Positions 1 through 8,619 are shown, counted from the stretch's first letter. The stretch: DNA of 48,281 bases from Myxococcales bacterium (GCA_012514535.1 JAAZAA010000244.1:1-48281); one strand, 5' to 3'. Notes: generated from the sequence alone by a model not told the origin. Made by a program: numbers and translations.

Positions 1-144
1 CGCTGCGCTCCGGTGCTCAAGTACCCACGTACGTTCCGCTCCGGTGCTCGCGAAAGCCTCGCCAAAACCCGAGCTTGACGGGCGGCGCCCGCGCCTAAGG
101 TATCGGGGATGCCCTGCGGTCACCCGGCGGCGTCCTGCGGTCAC
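1..144. other. Non-coding left edge
   Basis: No gene is visible here. The stretch lies just beyond the stop codon of the minus-strand gene ending at 145. It contains two copies of GCTCCGGTGCTC (at about 7-18 and 39-50). The second belongs to a 28-nt element, listed separately, that recurs inverted near 46.7 kb. Confidence 0.6.
36..63 (+). repeat. Dispersed 28-nt element, copy A
   Basis: This 28-nt stretch starts CCGCTCCGGTGCTCGCGA and ends AGCCTCGCC. Its reverse complement occurs at 46705-46732 with one mismatch. Both copies lie just beyond the 3' ends of genes, so the element may act in 3' processing or termination, or may simply be a REP-like interspersed repeat. The match is seen directly; the role is inference. 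Confidence 0.55.
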
Positions 145-1851
145 TCACAGAAACAATGCGAAGAGAGCCCCCACGTGAGCTGTCGTGTTCGCGCAGAGCG
201 CCGCCACCGCGAGCACGAGCCCGGCGCGGAGCCAGCTGCGCCGTCTCCCCTCCTGGGCCGCCACCGCCCGGGCGTACCCGCAGGCCGCCACCAGCACGAC
301 GGCGAACGCCCAGTTCGGCGAATAGAGGAACAGCTCGTCCCCATAAATCCAGACGATCCCCGCGTAAGCGAGCACGACCATCAGGGAATATCTCAGGAGG
401 ATCTCCGCTGCGCGTCCCGCCTCGCTCCGCGTCGTTGCGCGCGCCTGGCTCCCCACGCCAGCGCCCCCGCTCTCCTCGGTGACCCCGCTCCCCTCGGTAG
501 CTCCACCTGCCCCGCTGAGCCCACCTGCCCCGCTGAGCCCGCCCGCCCCGCTGAGCCCCCGGGCGAATCGGGCCTTGCGGGCACACCAGGCCACGCCCGC
601 GAGCCAGAGGAGCCACACCGCCGCGCCCAGTCCTCCCCAGAGCCGATGATCGACGCACCAAGGCTCGAAGGTGGCGTTCGTCGCGACCGTCACCGGCGGA
701 TACCAGCGGTGGATCACCCGGAAGCTCGGCGCGTAGAAGGTGTTCACGAAGACCGCGGTGACCACGTGGACCGCCCGGGCCGGCAGCTCCTGGATGGGCG
801 TCAAATAGGTCGCGTTGTAGCGGATGCGCTCCTGCGCCTGGGCGACGACCCGGGAGAAGCTCGCTGGCTGGACGACGAGGGCTTCCTCGGGATCCGGGGC
901 GGGCGCTTCGACCGGCGCGCGCGCGAGGTCCTGTGCTATATTGAAATATTGGCGCTGATGTAGATCCTGGGAATGACGCGCCTGCTCCACCGCCAAGGCT
1001 TCCAGAGCAGCGTCGTCCCTGGCCGCCTCCGCCTCCGAGCGCGCGGGCGGCCAGGCCACCGCCTGCAGGACGTGGAGCCCCCCGACGAGCACCAGGACGG
1101 ACGCCGCGCCGAGCCCCGCGAATCCCACGGCCCGCCAGCGCTCCCCTTCCCCGCGCGGCCAGAGCAGGTAACAGAGCCACGCGACCAGGAGGACGTTGGT
1201 CACGAGCATGCCCACCGCGAAGCCGCCCCAGGCCAGGAGCTTCGCGCCGCCCCCGCGCAACCACGGCGCGATCCCCCGCGACCGCCGCAGCGCCGCGAGG
1301 TCCATGGAGCCCAGGGATCGCGCCAAGCCGCTCAACCCGAAGGCGGACAAGATGTGCGTGTCGGGCACCATCGTGAACGTCACCTGACTGGCGGAGGCTC
1401 CCAGCAGGCCGAGCAGGAGCGCTCGATCGCCTCGCCCCAGCCGCAGCTGCACGCGCAGGATGTGGTTCACGTTCCAGAGCACGCCCCCGGCGAAGACGGC
1501 GGTCACCGCGAGCACGGCGTCCGCGGGGGATCCGAGCAGCCGGGTGAGCACGTGGCCGATCGGCGCGATCAGAAGGACGTGGAGCGGATGGGTGCGAGCT
1601 CGCTGATAGGGCCCGTCGAAGCTCGTGGAGTTGTAGATGACCCGGTTCGGATCCGCGTCGAAGAACTGATTGTGTTGATGGTCGAAGAGCCCTCGCTCCG
1701 CGAACTGCGCCCCCGCCCACCAGGCGAAGACACCGAACGCGACCAGGGTGGCACCGAGGACGAGGCCTTCGAGCCTCGATCGAGCGTCCTCCCGCGCCGA
1801 AGGCTCGGCCGATTCCGTGGACGGGCTCCTGCGCCCGGGGGGCGTCCTCAC
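145..1851 (-). CDS. Polytopic membrane protein, GT-C glycosyltransferase-like
   Basis: The 568-residue product has about eight or more hydrophobic segments. An early extracytoplasmic loop carries F-F-D-A-D-P-N-R-V, the kind of acidic loop-1 motif seen in GT-C (PMT/ArnT-like) glycosyltransferases, but I cannot name a family. A transferase using a lipid-linked sugar at the inner membrane is an inference. The chosen GTG start at 1851 is preceded by AAGGGAG with a short spacer and comes just before the first membrane segment; the open frame continues upstream but reads as low-complexity sequence unlike a protein. Near residues 430-450 a perfect-to-near-perfect 18-bp triplication encodes three G-L-S-G-A-G units in a loop followed by a Gly/Ser/Thr-rich stretch. 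It is divergent from the GT87 gene, so the two may share a control region. Confidence 0.7.
   Translation of the reverse strand: MRTPPGRRSPSTESAEPSAREDARSRLEGLVLGATLVAFGVFAWWAGAQFAERGLFDHQHNQFFDADPNRVIYNSTSFDGPYQRARTHPLHVLLIAPIGHVLTRLLGSPADAVLAVTAVFAGGVLWNVNHILRVQLRLGRGDRALLLGLLGASASQVTFTMVPDTHILSAFGLSGLARSLGSMDLAALRRSRGIAPWLRGGGAKLLAWGGFAVGMLVTNVLLVAWLCYLLWPRGEGERWRAVGFAGLGAASVLVLVGGLHVLQAVAWPPARSEAEAARDDAALEALAVEQARHSQDLHQRQYFNIAQDLARAPVEAPAPDPEEALVVQPASFSRVVAQAQERIRYNATYLTPIQELPARAVHVVTAVFVNTFYAPSFRVIHRWYPPVTVATNATFEPWCVDHRLWGGLGAAVWLLWLAGVAWCARKARFARGLSGAGGLSGAGGLSGAGGATEGSGVTEESGGAGVGSQARATTRSEAGRAAEILLRYSLMVVLAYAGIVWIYGDELFLYSPNWAFAVVLVAACGYARAVAAQEGRRRSWLRAGLVLAVAALCANTTAHVGALFALFL
503..556 (-). 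repeat. In-frame 18-bp x3 tandem repeat (G-L-S-G-A-G units)
   Basis: Three adjacent 18-bp units, 503-520, 521-538 and 539-556, are present. The first two are identical and the third differs at two bases. The period is a multiple of three, so the reading frame of the membrane protein is kept and a flexible Gly-rich loop is lengthened. Confidence 0.85.
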
Positions 1852-2137
1852 CGCTCCCTTATTACGCGCCGCGCATGGCTGGATCAATCGGGCACATTGG
1901 CCGATTGCACGTCGAGTGCAGGCAATCGACCGGCAATCGACACACTGCGCGATCGCTCGCGAGACGGTGGAGAAACGCGGGGAGACATGGCCGGCGCGTT
2001 CGCGCGTCGGCCCGCGGGAGAGGCTACTTGACCGGGGCTCGCTTCCCGTCTTCACATGCCGAGGCGAGATCCCACGCTTGCTCCCACGCGATCCCTCCGG
2101 TGAGCGCGGGTCCCGCAGCTTGCCTTCAGGAGGCGTG
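1852..2137. promoter_or_regulatory. Divergent intergenic region with inverted repeat
   Basis: This 286-bp gap separates two divergent membrane-protein genes. It contains an interrupted palindrome at 1902-1928: CGATTGCAC, five bases, then GTGC and GCAATCG with a two-base bulge. A direct repeat GGCAATCGAC lies at 1921-1930 and 1932-1941. This could be a regulator-binding site for one or both genes. No convincing -35/-10 pair was seen. Confidence 0.4.
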
Positions 2138-3688
2138 ATGAACGACGAAACCCAGGGCTCACGACGGGCGCGCCGCTCGACCCGCAATCTGCTGTCGTTT
2201 TGGCTCGCGTGCCTCGCAGTGTTCCTGGTGGCCTGGTCATGGCGTCCGCAGGAGCTCCCCACGACGGCGGGCGGCCCCGCCGCAGGAGAGGCCCCGGCCG
2301 GCTCCGTCGGATCGCCGCCCTCTGGCGCGCAGGCAGAGCGCGCGACGCTCGTCGAACCCGCCAGCCACACGGACTCAGCCGCGCAGACGGCTGCAGCGCG
2401 CACGGACGCAAGGCAAGCAGGGACGGCGCAAGCGGGCGCGGCTCGAGCAGGGACAGCGTCTTCCGATCGCCCTGCGTGCGCCACCGCGGGCTCCCCGCCG
2501 CCGTCGTCCTCCAATCGCCTGCTCAGCCGCCTCTTCCTCGACAACGAGGACTCCTGGCTGGCGATGCGCGCGGGGCTCGAGCGCATTCCTCACGCGGCGG
2601 ACGAACCCCTCTACGCGGGGATCTTCGCGCAGTGCATCAAGTTCCAGTATCCGCCCTCCAGCTTGCTCCTCCTGGACTTCGCCAGCGCCCTCTTCGGCCC
2701 CCGAGTGCTCCAAAACGCCGTCCTCAACGGCGTCTCCCTGCTGATGCTCGGCCTGATGTTGGGAGCCGTGTGGAAGATCTACACACACCTCTTGCCCGCC
2801 GGCTGGGGCAGCTGGGGACAGCACGCCGTCCCTCTGCTCTTCACGGTGACCTGCTACCCCGTGTTGAAGGCCGTGGAGCTCGGGCAGATCCAGACCTGGC
2901 TGAACGCCCTCTTCGCCGTGGCGGTGCTCCTCTATTGCAAAGACCGCAGGCTGGCCGCTGGCGTGCTGCTCGGGCTGATCGCCACCATCAAGCCGCAGCT
3001 CGCCCTGGTGCTGCCCTGGGCACTGCTGCGCCGTGATTGGGCTCTCGCCAAGGGCATGGCCGGGTGCGCGGCCGTCATCATGACGACGTCGCTGCTCCGC
3101 TATGGGCTCGCGCCGCACCTCGAGTACGTCGGGGTGGTGAGCGCGCTGTCACGCCACGGCGAGTCCTACTACGCCAACCACTCCTTCAACGGCTTGCTGC
3201 TGCGCGCCCTGCAGCTCGGGACGAACGTCACCTTCGAGGCGGATCGCTTCGCGCCGTACCACCCGCTGGTCCACGCGGGGACGACCCTGTCCACCCTGGC
3301 GCTCGTCGCCTTCGCCCTGCTGTCCCGGCGCGCCTCGCACCGGGAGCTCCCCGCCCTGAACCTGGTCCTGGCGGGCCTCTGCTTCACGATGGCGTCCCCC
3401 ATCGCCTGGGAGCACCACTACGGCCTGGTGCCCGTCGTGTTCGCGGTCCTGGTGCCGCTGCTGCTCGCGCGGAAGGACGTGGCGCCCGCCCTGTGGGCGG
3501 CGCTCGGGCTCAGCTGGATCCTCATCGCGGCGCGCTTCTCGGCGACGCTCGCCTTGCACGACACCGGCTGGAACTTCCTCCAGTCCCACGTCTACTTCGG
3601 AGCTCTGCTGCTGCTCGGCGTGCTCCACCTGGCCCGGCGCGAGGTCGGCGCGCCCCCGCCGGAGCCGGCGGGCGTCCTGGTCCGTTGA
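2138..3688 (+). CDS. GT87-family (DUF2029) polyprenyl-sugar glycosyltransferase
   Basis: The 516-residue integral membrane protein has one N-terminal helix (about 20-37), a long Ala/Ser/Pro/Thr-rich stretch (about 40-125), then about nine further helices. The block N-G-V-S-L-L-M-L, the segment V-E-L-G-Q-I-Q-T-W-L-N-A, I-K-P-Q-L-A-L and A-S-P-I-A-W-E-H-H-Y match the GT87/DUF2029 family, whose known members transfer mannose or arabinofuranose from polyprenyl-phosphate donors on the outer face of the inner membrane. The ATG at 2138 has AGGAGG at 2128-2133; the frame is open upstream but looks non-coding. The low-complexity insert after helix 1 is unusual for the family. The donor and acceptor cannot be read from the sequence. 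Confidence 0.85.
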   Translation: MNDETQGSRRARRSTRNLLSFWLACLAVFLVAWSWRPQELPTTAGGPAAGEAPAGSVGSPPSGAQAERATLVEPASHTDSAAQTAAARTDARQAGTAQAGAARAGTASSDRPACATAGSPPPSSSNRLLSRLFLDNEDSWLAMRAGLERIPHAADEPLYAGIFAQCIKFQYPPSSLLLLDFASALFGPRVLQNAVLNGVSLLMLGLMLGAVWKIYTHLLPAGWGSWGQHAVPLLFTVTCYPVLKAVELGQIQTWLNALFAVAVLLYCKDRRLAAGVLLGLIATIKPQLALVLPWALLRRDWALAKGMAGCAAVIMTTSLLRYGLAPHLEYVGVVSALSRHGESYYANHSFNGLLLRALQLGTNVTFEADRFAPYHPLVHAGTTLSTLALVAFALLSRRASHRELPALNLVLAGLCFTMASPIAWEHHYGLVPVVFAVLVPLLLARKDVAPALWAALGLSWILIAARFSATLALHDTGWNFLQSHVYFGALLLLGVLHLARREVGAPPPEPAGVLVR

Positions 3689-3700
3689 GATACCGGCGGT

Positions 3701-3723
3701 GCCCCCGGGGCTCACTCGGGGGC
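3701..3723. terminator. GC hairpin between convergent genes
   Basis: GCCCCCG (3701-3707) can pair with CGGGGGC (3717-3723) over a 9-base loop, between the GT87 stop at 3688 and the minus-strand peroxidase stop at 3712-3714, which it overlaps. It could end transcription from both sides, but there is no T-tract, so it is not a classical intrinsic terminator. Confidence 0.35.
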
Positions 3724-5163
3724 CTGGAGCCATCGCGCCGCCGGCCCCTCACCGTCGAGGGCGCGCAGGAACGCGACGAGATCCGCGCGCTCCCCTTCAC
3801 TGAGCCCGAGCGGTCCGATCTCCTTGTGGCCCAAGAAGCCGGACTCGTTCCCTCCGCGATCGAAGAAGTCCACGACCCCTTCGAGGGACTTGATCTGCCC
3901 CGTGTGCATGAAGCTCGGCCGCTGCGCGACGCAGCGCAGGCTCGGCGTGGCGAAGGCTCCCAGCAACGAGTCGGGCAGCTCCTCCGGCAGGCGCCCGTCG
4001 TCGCCGTCGCTGAACGCGCCCTTGCTGTTGAGGGGATCGCTCGTGAGCTGCGTGAGGCCCGCGAGTGCCCCCGGCTCGTTGCGCTCGCGGAACGCCACCG
4101 CGACCACCGCCGGCTCCAGCCCGACGTTGTGGAACGCGAAATCGGAGAGGTACGGGCCCGAGTGGCAGTCGACGCACTTCCCTCGTCCCACGAAGACGAG
4201 CGCGCCCCGCTGCTCGGCTGCGGTCAGCGCCTCCGTGTCTCCGCTCAACCACGCGTCGAAGCGCCCGGGCCCACAGCGCAGCTGGCGCTGGTAGGCGCCC
4301 AGCGCCTTGCCGACGTTGACGACCACCCGAGTGACGGCCTCCTGGTCTTCCGAGCTCATGGAGTCGTACACGTCGCCGTCGCCCGGGCGACCGCGACACA
4401 CGGGGGGCTGCATCGGGGCGGCGCGATCGCAGCCAGCGTCCTCCGGGCTCAGCAGGGGGAAGCGCTCCGCGTCATCGAGGGGCGGCAGCGGACCGAAGAG
4501 CGCCTCGTAGTCCGCGCGGAAGGTCCGGAACACCTCCTGCGCCACGAAGAGGCGCGAGGTGTTCATCTCCCGATCGTTCTCGAGCACCGTGAAGACCTGG
4601 CCGTGCAGCGTGTCGGCCTTGCCGACCCACGTGAACAGCTTCTTCTGCGCGACGTCCAGGAGCGAAGGCGTGCGCCGCTCGGTCCAGCGGGCCGCCAGGG
4701 AGATCTGCTGACCGCGGCTGCGGGTGTCGACGAAGCCGGCCTCCGGGATGTGACACCCGGAGCAGGCCACGCGCCCCGTCTCCCCACGCGCTCCCAGGGA
4801 CCCGGGGCCGCCGTCGTTGTCGCTGTCGAGGAGCGGCCCGGAGAACCCGGGATAGAAGAACAGCCGATGCCCCCAGGCGATCGCCTGCGGATCGTCGGCG
4901 AAGGCGTTCGTCGGGTCCTCCGGGACGACCACCTCCGTCAGCGCGAGGCCACGCAGCTGCTCCCACTCCGCCTCCGACGGCTGCGGTCCCCCCGGCTCCA
5001 GAGCGCCCTCGCCCCGGCTGCCCCCGCAGCTGCCGAGCGCGAACGCCCCCGCCAGGACGCCGCTCGCCAAAGCAGAGCTCGTCCGCGTCCAGGTCGTGAC
5101 CCGCGTCCAGGTCGTGACCCGCGTCCAGCTCGTGACGGAGCTCAGTCGAGGCGCCGTGAGCAT
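3712..5163 (-). CDS. Di-heme cytochrome c peroxidase / MauG-family lipoprotein
   Basis: The 483-residue product has two c-type heme-binding motifs, C-S-G-C-H (about residue 133) and C-V-D-C-H (about 331). The C-terminal block S-F-M-H-T-G-Q (about 419) followed by L-E-G-V-V-D-F-F matches the bacterial CcpA/MauG family. These periplasmic enzymes reduce peroxide or oxidise a partner protein. After an N-terminal segment comes a hydrophobic stretch ending A-L-G-S-C-G-G, a plausible lipobox, so it is probably an envelope lipoprotein. The ATG at 5163 lies inside the last 22 bases of the upstream gene, suggesting translational coupling. The first 25 residues contain three V-T-x-W-T-R repeats from an 18-bp triplication; a GTG within that repeat could be the real start. 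The neighbour is a candidate protein partner. Confidence 0.88.
   Translation of the reverse strand: MLTAPRLSSVTSWTRVTTWTRVTTWTRTSSALASGVLAGAFALGSCGGSRGEGALEPGGPQPSEAEWEQLRGLALTEVVVPEDPTNAFADDPQAIAWGHRLFFYPGFSGPLLDSDNDGGPGSLGARGETGRVACSGCHIPEAGFVDTRSRGQQISLAARWTERRTPSLLDVAQKKLFTWVGKADTLHGQVFTVLENDREMNTSRLFVAQEVFRTFRADYEALFGPLPPLDDAERFPLLSPEDAGCDRAAPMQPPVCRGRPGDGDVYDSMSSEDQEAVTRVVVNVGKALGAYQRQLRCGPGRFDAWLSGDTEALTAAEQRGALVFVGRGKCVDCHSGPYLSDFAFHNVGLEPAVVAVAFRERNEPGALAGLTQLTSDPLNSKGAFSDGDDGRLPEELPDSLLGAFATPSLRCVAQRPSFMHTGQIKSLEGVVDFFDRGGNESGFLGHKEIGPLGLSEGERADLVAFLRALDGEGPAARWLQAPE
5083..5136 (-). repeat. 18-bp x3 tandem repeat at the start of the peroxidase gene
   Basis: Units 5083-5100 and 5101-5118 are identical (CCGCGTCCAGGTCGTGAC) and 5119-5136 differs by one base. 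In the minus-strand frame each encodes V-T-x-W-T-R, just before the hydrophobic core of the signal sequence. GTG codons recur in every unit, so copy-number change would alter the leader without shifting frame. Confidence 0.85.
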
Positions 5164-7295
5164 GGCATCGTCACCTCGTTCCAGGCGGGCGCCTTCACAC
5201 CGCTCTTGAAACCGAAGCTGTCGAAGCGGCGGAGCGCCTGAGTCAGGCGACGCTCCTTGAGGTAGGCGTGCGGGCAGTCGCCGCACACGATGTCCTCGTC
5301 GACGCCCGAGTGATAGAGCACGTCCCCGAGGGTGACGGAGACCGGGCCCTCCTCCCAGGTGCCGCGCTCGATGTCCGCGCACCCCATGGGGGCGCCGTTC
5401 ATGAACACGTAGACCCGCGACGTCGACGCGTACACGTCGAACAGGACGGGCAAGTCGTGCCCCGACACCTCTCCCGGGACGGGCGCCGGCAACCAGGGCG
5501 TCTCGTCGTCGTCGTAGGCGGGCTCGAACTCCGTCGAGCGGCCCAGGCGGTACTCCGGGCACTGATCGTTGACGTCCCAGGTGCGCTGCTTGCAGAGCTG
5601 GATTTGGATCTCCGTCGTGGCGCCGAAGGGCTGCACGATGACCGTCGAGCCCCGCTCGAGGTTGTCCTGCACGGGCGCCATGCGATCGCTGATCAGGATC
5701 TGCGGGTAGCGGCGCAGGGTCGAGGGGATGTCCATCTCGGCGACGACGTGGACGAAGGAGTCGCTGCGCAGCTCCGCGGACTGCTTGGGGGTCATGCGGA
5801 ACTTGCCGTTCGTGTCCGCGGCCCAGTCCGCGTAGCCGACCCACAGCTGCCCCAGTACGTTGCCGAGCGACCAGGACGGCAGCTCGATGTTGTAGAAATC
5901 GACGTCGAAGAGCTCGGAGGTCAGCCGGAGGCGCTTCGCCCCGTTGTCCCGATCCGTCTCCGTGTAGGTCTGGTCGATCCCGCTGCTTTGGAAGTCCGCG
6001 TAGAAGTCCATCTCCGGGGCTTTCCGCGACGACACGGTCACGAAGGAGCGCGCGATCACCTTCGGCTCGTTCCCCGGCGCGCCTTGACCGTTGATGGTGA
6101 CCTCCCTCGTCCCGAGGACGTCCGGGAGAGACAGGAAGGGCTCCGCGTACCCGACCGCCTCCGTGGCCCGAGCCGCGTAGAGGCCCTCGAAGGGGCACGC
6201 CTCGTCCAGAGCCTCGAGCACCAGCGTCGTCTCCTCCGTGAGGCCCGACCACGCCAGCTGACTCAGCGGCTGGTTCCCTTGCTTCAAGTAACGGTCCCGC
6301 AGGGCCGCGCCCAGCGCGAGCACGTCGTGGGCGACGCGGGTGACGCGATACACCGGGAGCGCGTGCTCGTCGGGCTGCCCGAGTAGCCGGAAGGAGCTCT
6401 CCACCATGCCCTCTTGCCGGCTCCGCACGCCGTGCTCCGCGGGCGACGTATAGAAGAGGTGATACACGCGGTTTTGCTGCCACTCCTGCGGGTCGGAGAC
6501 GAAATGGCGGACCTCGGGGCCGTCCCCCTCCGCGGGCACGTAGAAGACGATCCCGTCGTCTCGGTGCCCGGCCGCGAGGAGCTCGTCCCGCAGCTCGCGG
6601 CTCGTCGTGTAGTTCATCACCCGCGACGTGGCGAAGGGCGTCCCCGTGCGCTCGTCCGAGTCCGGCGCAGGGTCACCGAGCGCAAAGACGGGCACGCGCC
6701 CCGGACCGTCCACGGCGTAGGCGTAGCCGAGCAAGGACTCGGCCTCCGGACGCCTGTAGTCGAGCACGTGGCCGCCCAGGCTGACCTCCCCCCACTCCTC
6801 CGGAAGGGGTCGGTTGCCCGCGCAGCGGTAGACGGCCCCCGGCACCACGAGGCGCCCGTCGGCGCCCACCTCGATCGTCGAGGGATCCCGCAGCTCCCAG
6901 ATCCGGTAGTCCGCGGCGCCTTCGAGAGGCAGGAACGAGAACACGGCGCTGTCGCTCCGCACCTCGTGGCGCAGCGCGTTCAACGCCGGCAACGGCTCGA
7001 ACACGCCGCCGAGGGTACAAGCGCCCGCGGTACAGGTCAGGCCGTGCAGACCGCAGGTGGCGCCGCCGCAGTCGTCGTCGGCGCAGTCCACGAGGCCATC
7101 ACAGTCGTCGTCCACGCCGTCGTTGCAGGCGGCCTCCTTGGACGCGCGGGACTCACAGAGGTTCGGTGTGGACGGCGGCAGCGACGGCACCGACGGCGGC
7201 GGCGTGGCGGCCTGCTGAGAGACGTTCTCCGAACCGCAGGAGAAGAGCGTCCAGACGACACACAGGGAGCCGAACGCGCGGGGATGCTTCCACAT
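5142..7295 (-). CDS. Large lipoprotein with MopE-type metal-binding motif
   Basis: The 717-residue product starts with a signal sequence ending L-F-S-C-G-S, a good lipobox. A Pro/Ser linker follows, then about residues 45-85 with C-N-D-G-V-D-D-D-C-D-G, C-A-D-D-D-C-G-G and paired cysteines. That is the short 'putative metal-binding motif' common in myxobacterial surface proteins and in MopE. The remainder (about 90-717) is a soluble beta-rich-looking domain I do not recognise, with extra cysteines near the end (V-C-G-D-C-P-H). The ATG at 7295 directly precedes the signal peptide. Its last 22 bases overlap the start of the di-heme peroxidase gene, so the two proteins are probably made together; by analogy with the MopE/SACCP and MbnP/MbnH pairs this one could be the peroxidase partner or substrate. 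That is an inference, not a homology call. Confidence 0.7.
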   Translation of the reverse strand: MWKHPRAFGSLCVVWTLFSCGSENVSQQAATPPPSVPSLPPSTPNLCESRASKEAACNDGVDDDCDGLVDCADDDCGGATCGLHGLTCTAGACTLGGVFEPLPALNALRHEVRSDSAVFSFLPLEGAADYRIWELRDPSTIEVGADGRLVVPGAVYRCAGNRPLPEEWGEVSLGGHVLDYRRPEAESLLGYAYAVDGPGRVPVFALGDPAPDSDERTGTPFATSRVMNYTTSRELRDELLAAGHRDDGIVFYVPAEGDGPEVRHFVSDPQEWQQNRVYHLFYTSPAEHGVRSRQEGMVESSFRLLGQPDEHALPVYRVTRVAHDVLALGAALRDRYLKQGNQPLSQLAWSGLTEETTLVLEALDEACPFEGLYAARATEAVGYAEPFLSLPDVLGTREVTINGQGAPGNEPKVIARSFVTVSSRKAPEMDFYADFQSSGIDQTYTETDRDNGAKRLRLTSELFDVDFYNIELPSWSLGNVLGQLWVGYADWAADTNGKFRMTPKQSAELRSDSFVHVVAEMDIPSTLRRYPQILISDRMAPVQDNLERGSTVIVQPFGATTEIQIQLCKQRTWDVNDQCPEYRLGRSTEFEPAYDDDETPWLPAPVPGEVSGHDLPVLFDVYASTSRVYVFMNGAPMGCADIERGTWEEGPVSVTLGDVLYHSGVDEDIVCGDCPHAYLKERRLTQALRRFDSFGFKSGVKAPAWNEVTMPCSRRLD

Positions 7296-7686
7296 ATGAA
7301 TCACGGGGAGCTTACCCGACGCGCGGGACGCTCCGAAGCGCGAAACGGTGGTGGCCGAGAGGGGGCGCACTCGATTGTTTCCCAATCACGACGAACGGCC
7401 AGCCATTGGACGAGTCGGTCGAAGCGACGAATTCGGTCGGGGCGAGCGTCTCGTCCCACACGGGGGGACTCACCCCCACGTCTCGTGGACATCACCCCCC
7501 GGCCCGCCCCTCCCCCCTCCGAGGGTGACGGCGCGACCGACCGATGCGGTCGACCGACGCGAGTCATCGATCCGAGTCACCGATGTCCACGCCCCTCGTC
7601 GGCTCACTCTCCTCCATCCGCTTCGTTCGGCACGGCAGCGCGGCACGGCAGCGCGGCACGGCAGCGCGGCACCACGGCGCGCCCCG
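7296..7686. other. Intergenic region with 13-bp tandem repeat
   Basis: No gene is convincing in this 391-bp gap between two minus-strand lipoprotein genes. It holds a 13-bp triplet array at 7629-7667 near the stop of the esterase gene. The promoter and leader of the metal-motif lipoprotein/peroxidase operon must lie nearer 7300-7450; I cannot define the boxes. Confidence 0.5.
7629..7667. repeat. 13-bp x3 tandem repeat
   Basis: GGCACGGCAGCGC is repeated exactly three times (7629, 7642, 7655) and a degenerate fourth copy follows at 7668-7680. The array ends seven bases before the stop of the minus-strand esterase gene. Confidence 0.85.
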
Positions 7687-8619
7687 TCAGCCGCTCGGAG
7701 CCGCCTCCAGGAAATCGAGCAGCCGGGGCACCGCGTGCCGGAGCGCGGACAACGCGTGGTCCCCCTCGGGCACCGTCCACACCTCCACCCGATGGGTAGG
7801 GAAGTGATGTGTCTCGATTTCGACCTTCGGCCCGAACCAGCGCAAGGCGCCACGACGCCGGCTGAGGGCACCTCCCGGAGAGCGCAGCCACGGCGCGACG
7901 CTGTCCTCCACCGCCGGGTAGCGGGCTCCGCGAGCGGTCCCCCCCGCGAAGCGAATCGTCTCGTCCAACACGCCGTGCACGTGCAGCAGGGAGACGGGGC
8001 GCGTGGGGCGACAGGGAGGATCCTCGGGGCCCGGCCCGGCCGCCGCGATGCTGACGATGGCGCGCACCCGCTCGCTCGCGTCACAGGCGAAGCGGTGCGC
8101 CAGAAACCCGCCGTTCGATACGCCGAGCACGAAGACGCGCGTCGTGTCGACGCGCCGCCGACGAGCGACGTCGTCGAGCACCGCATGGAGAAAGCTCACA
8201 TCGTCCGGCCCGCCCGGCTCGGCGCCGCAGCAGGCGGCGCTCGCGTTCCAAAACTGTTTCCCCTCCCGGTCCCGCTCTCCCTCGGGCACGACGACCAACC
8301 AGCCCCGGCCCCGGACCGCGCGCTCCCGGAGGCGATAGGCGTTCACCAGCTCCTCCGCAGGGTACGCGTAGGGATGGAGGACGAGGAGCACGGGGCGCGC
8401 CTCCCCGGGGGCTGGGTCACCCTGCCCGCCGGCTTCGCTCCGCTGCGCCAAAATCCGGTACGCGCGACCAGTGGTCGGCTCGTGAACCGTTACCTCGTCC
8501 ACCTCCGACGCGGAGCGACAGCCGAAGATCGCCGCGCACGCCACCGCCGTGGCGAGGAGCCGGGACCGAAGGCGCCGTAGCCAGAGGCTCCGTAACCAGA
8601 CGCCAGGGCCCCAAAACAT
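7687..8619 (-). CDS. LpqC-like polyhydroxybutyrate-depolymerase/esterase lipoprotein
   Basis: The 310-residue alpha/beta hydrolase has a signal sequence with several arginines ending I-F-G-C-R, a lipobox. V-L-L-V-L-H-P-Y forms the oxyanion region. W-N-A-S-A-A-C-C-G (about residue 125) is the Trp/Cys-Cys signature of the LpqC/PHB-depolymerase/feruloyl-esterase family. G-V-S-N-G-G (about 167) holds the nucleophile Ser, and G-D-H-A-L (about 289) the catalytic His; V-H-G-V-L-D-E-T supplies the likely Asp. It should cleave an ester outside the inner membrane, but the substrate is unknown. I chose ATG 8619; an in-frame TTG at 8670 would add 17 residues. It diverges from the UDP-xylose synthase gene. 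Confidence 0.85.
   Translation of the reverse strand: MFWGPGVWLRSLWLRRLRSRLLATAVACAAIFGCRSASEVDEVTVHEPTTGRAYRILAQRSEAGGQGDPAPGEARPVLLVLHPYAYPAEELVNAYRLRERAVRGRGWLVVVPEGERDREGKQFWNASAACCGAEPGGPDDVSFLHAVLDDVARRRRVDTTRVFVLGVSNGGFLAHRFACDASERVRAIVSIAAAGPGPEDPPCRPTRPVSLLHVHGVLDETIRFAGGTARGARYPAVEDSVAPWLRSPGGALSRRRGALRWFGPKVEIETHHFPTHRVEVWTVPEGDHALSALRHAVPRLLDFLEAAPSG

Noticed and set aside
1852-2586. Upstream extension of the minus-strand membrane protein gene
   Set aside because: The frame stays open to 2586, but it is antisense to the GT87 gene start and reads as unstructured Arg/Ala/Ser/Pro-rich sequence; the first membrane segment follows the GTG at 1851.
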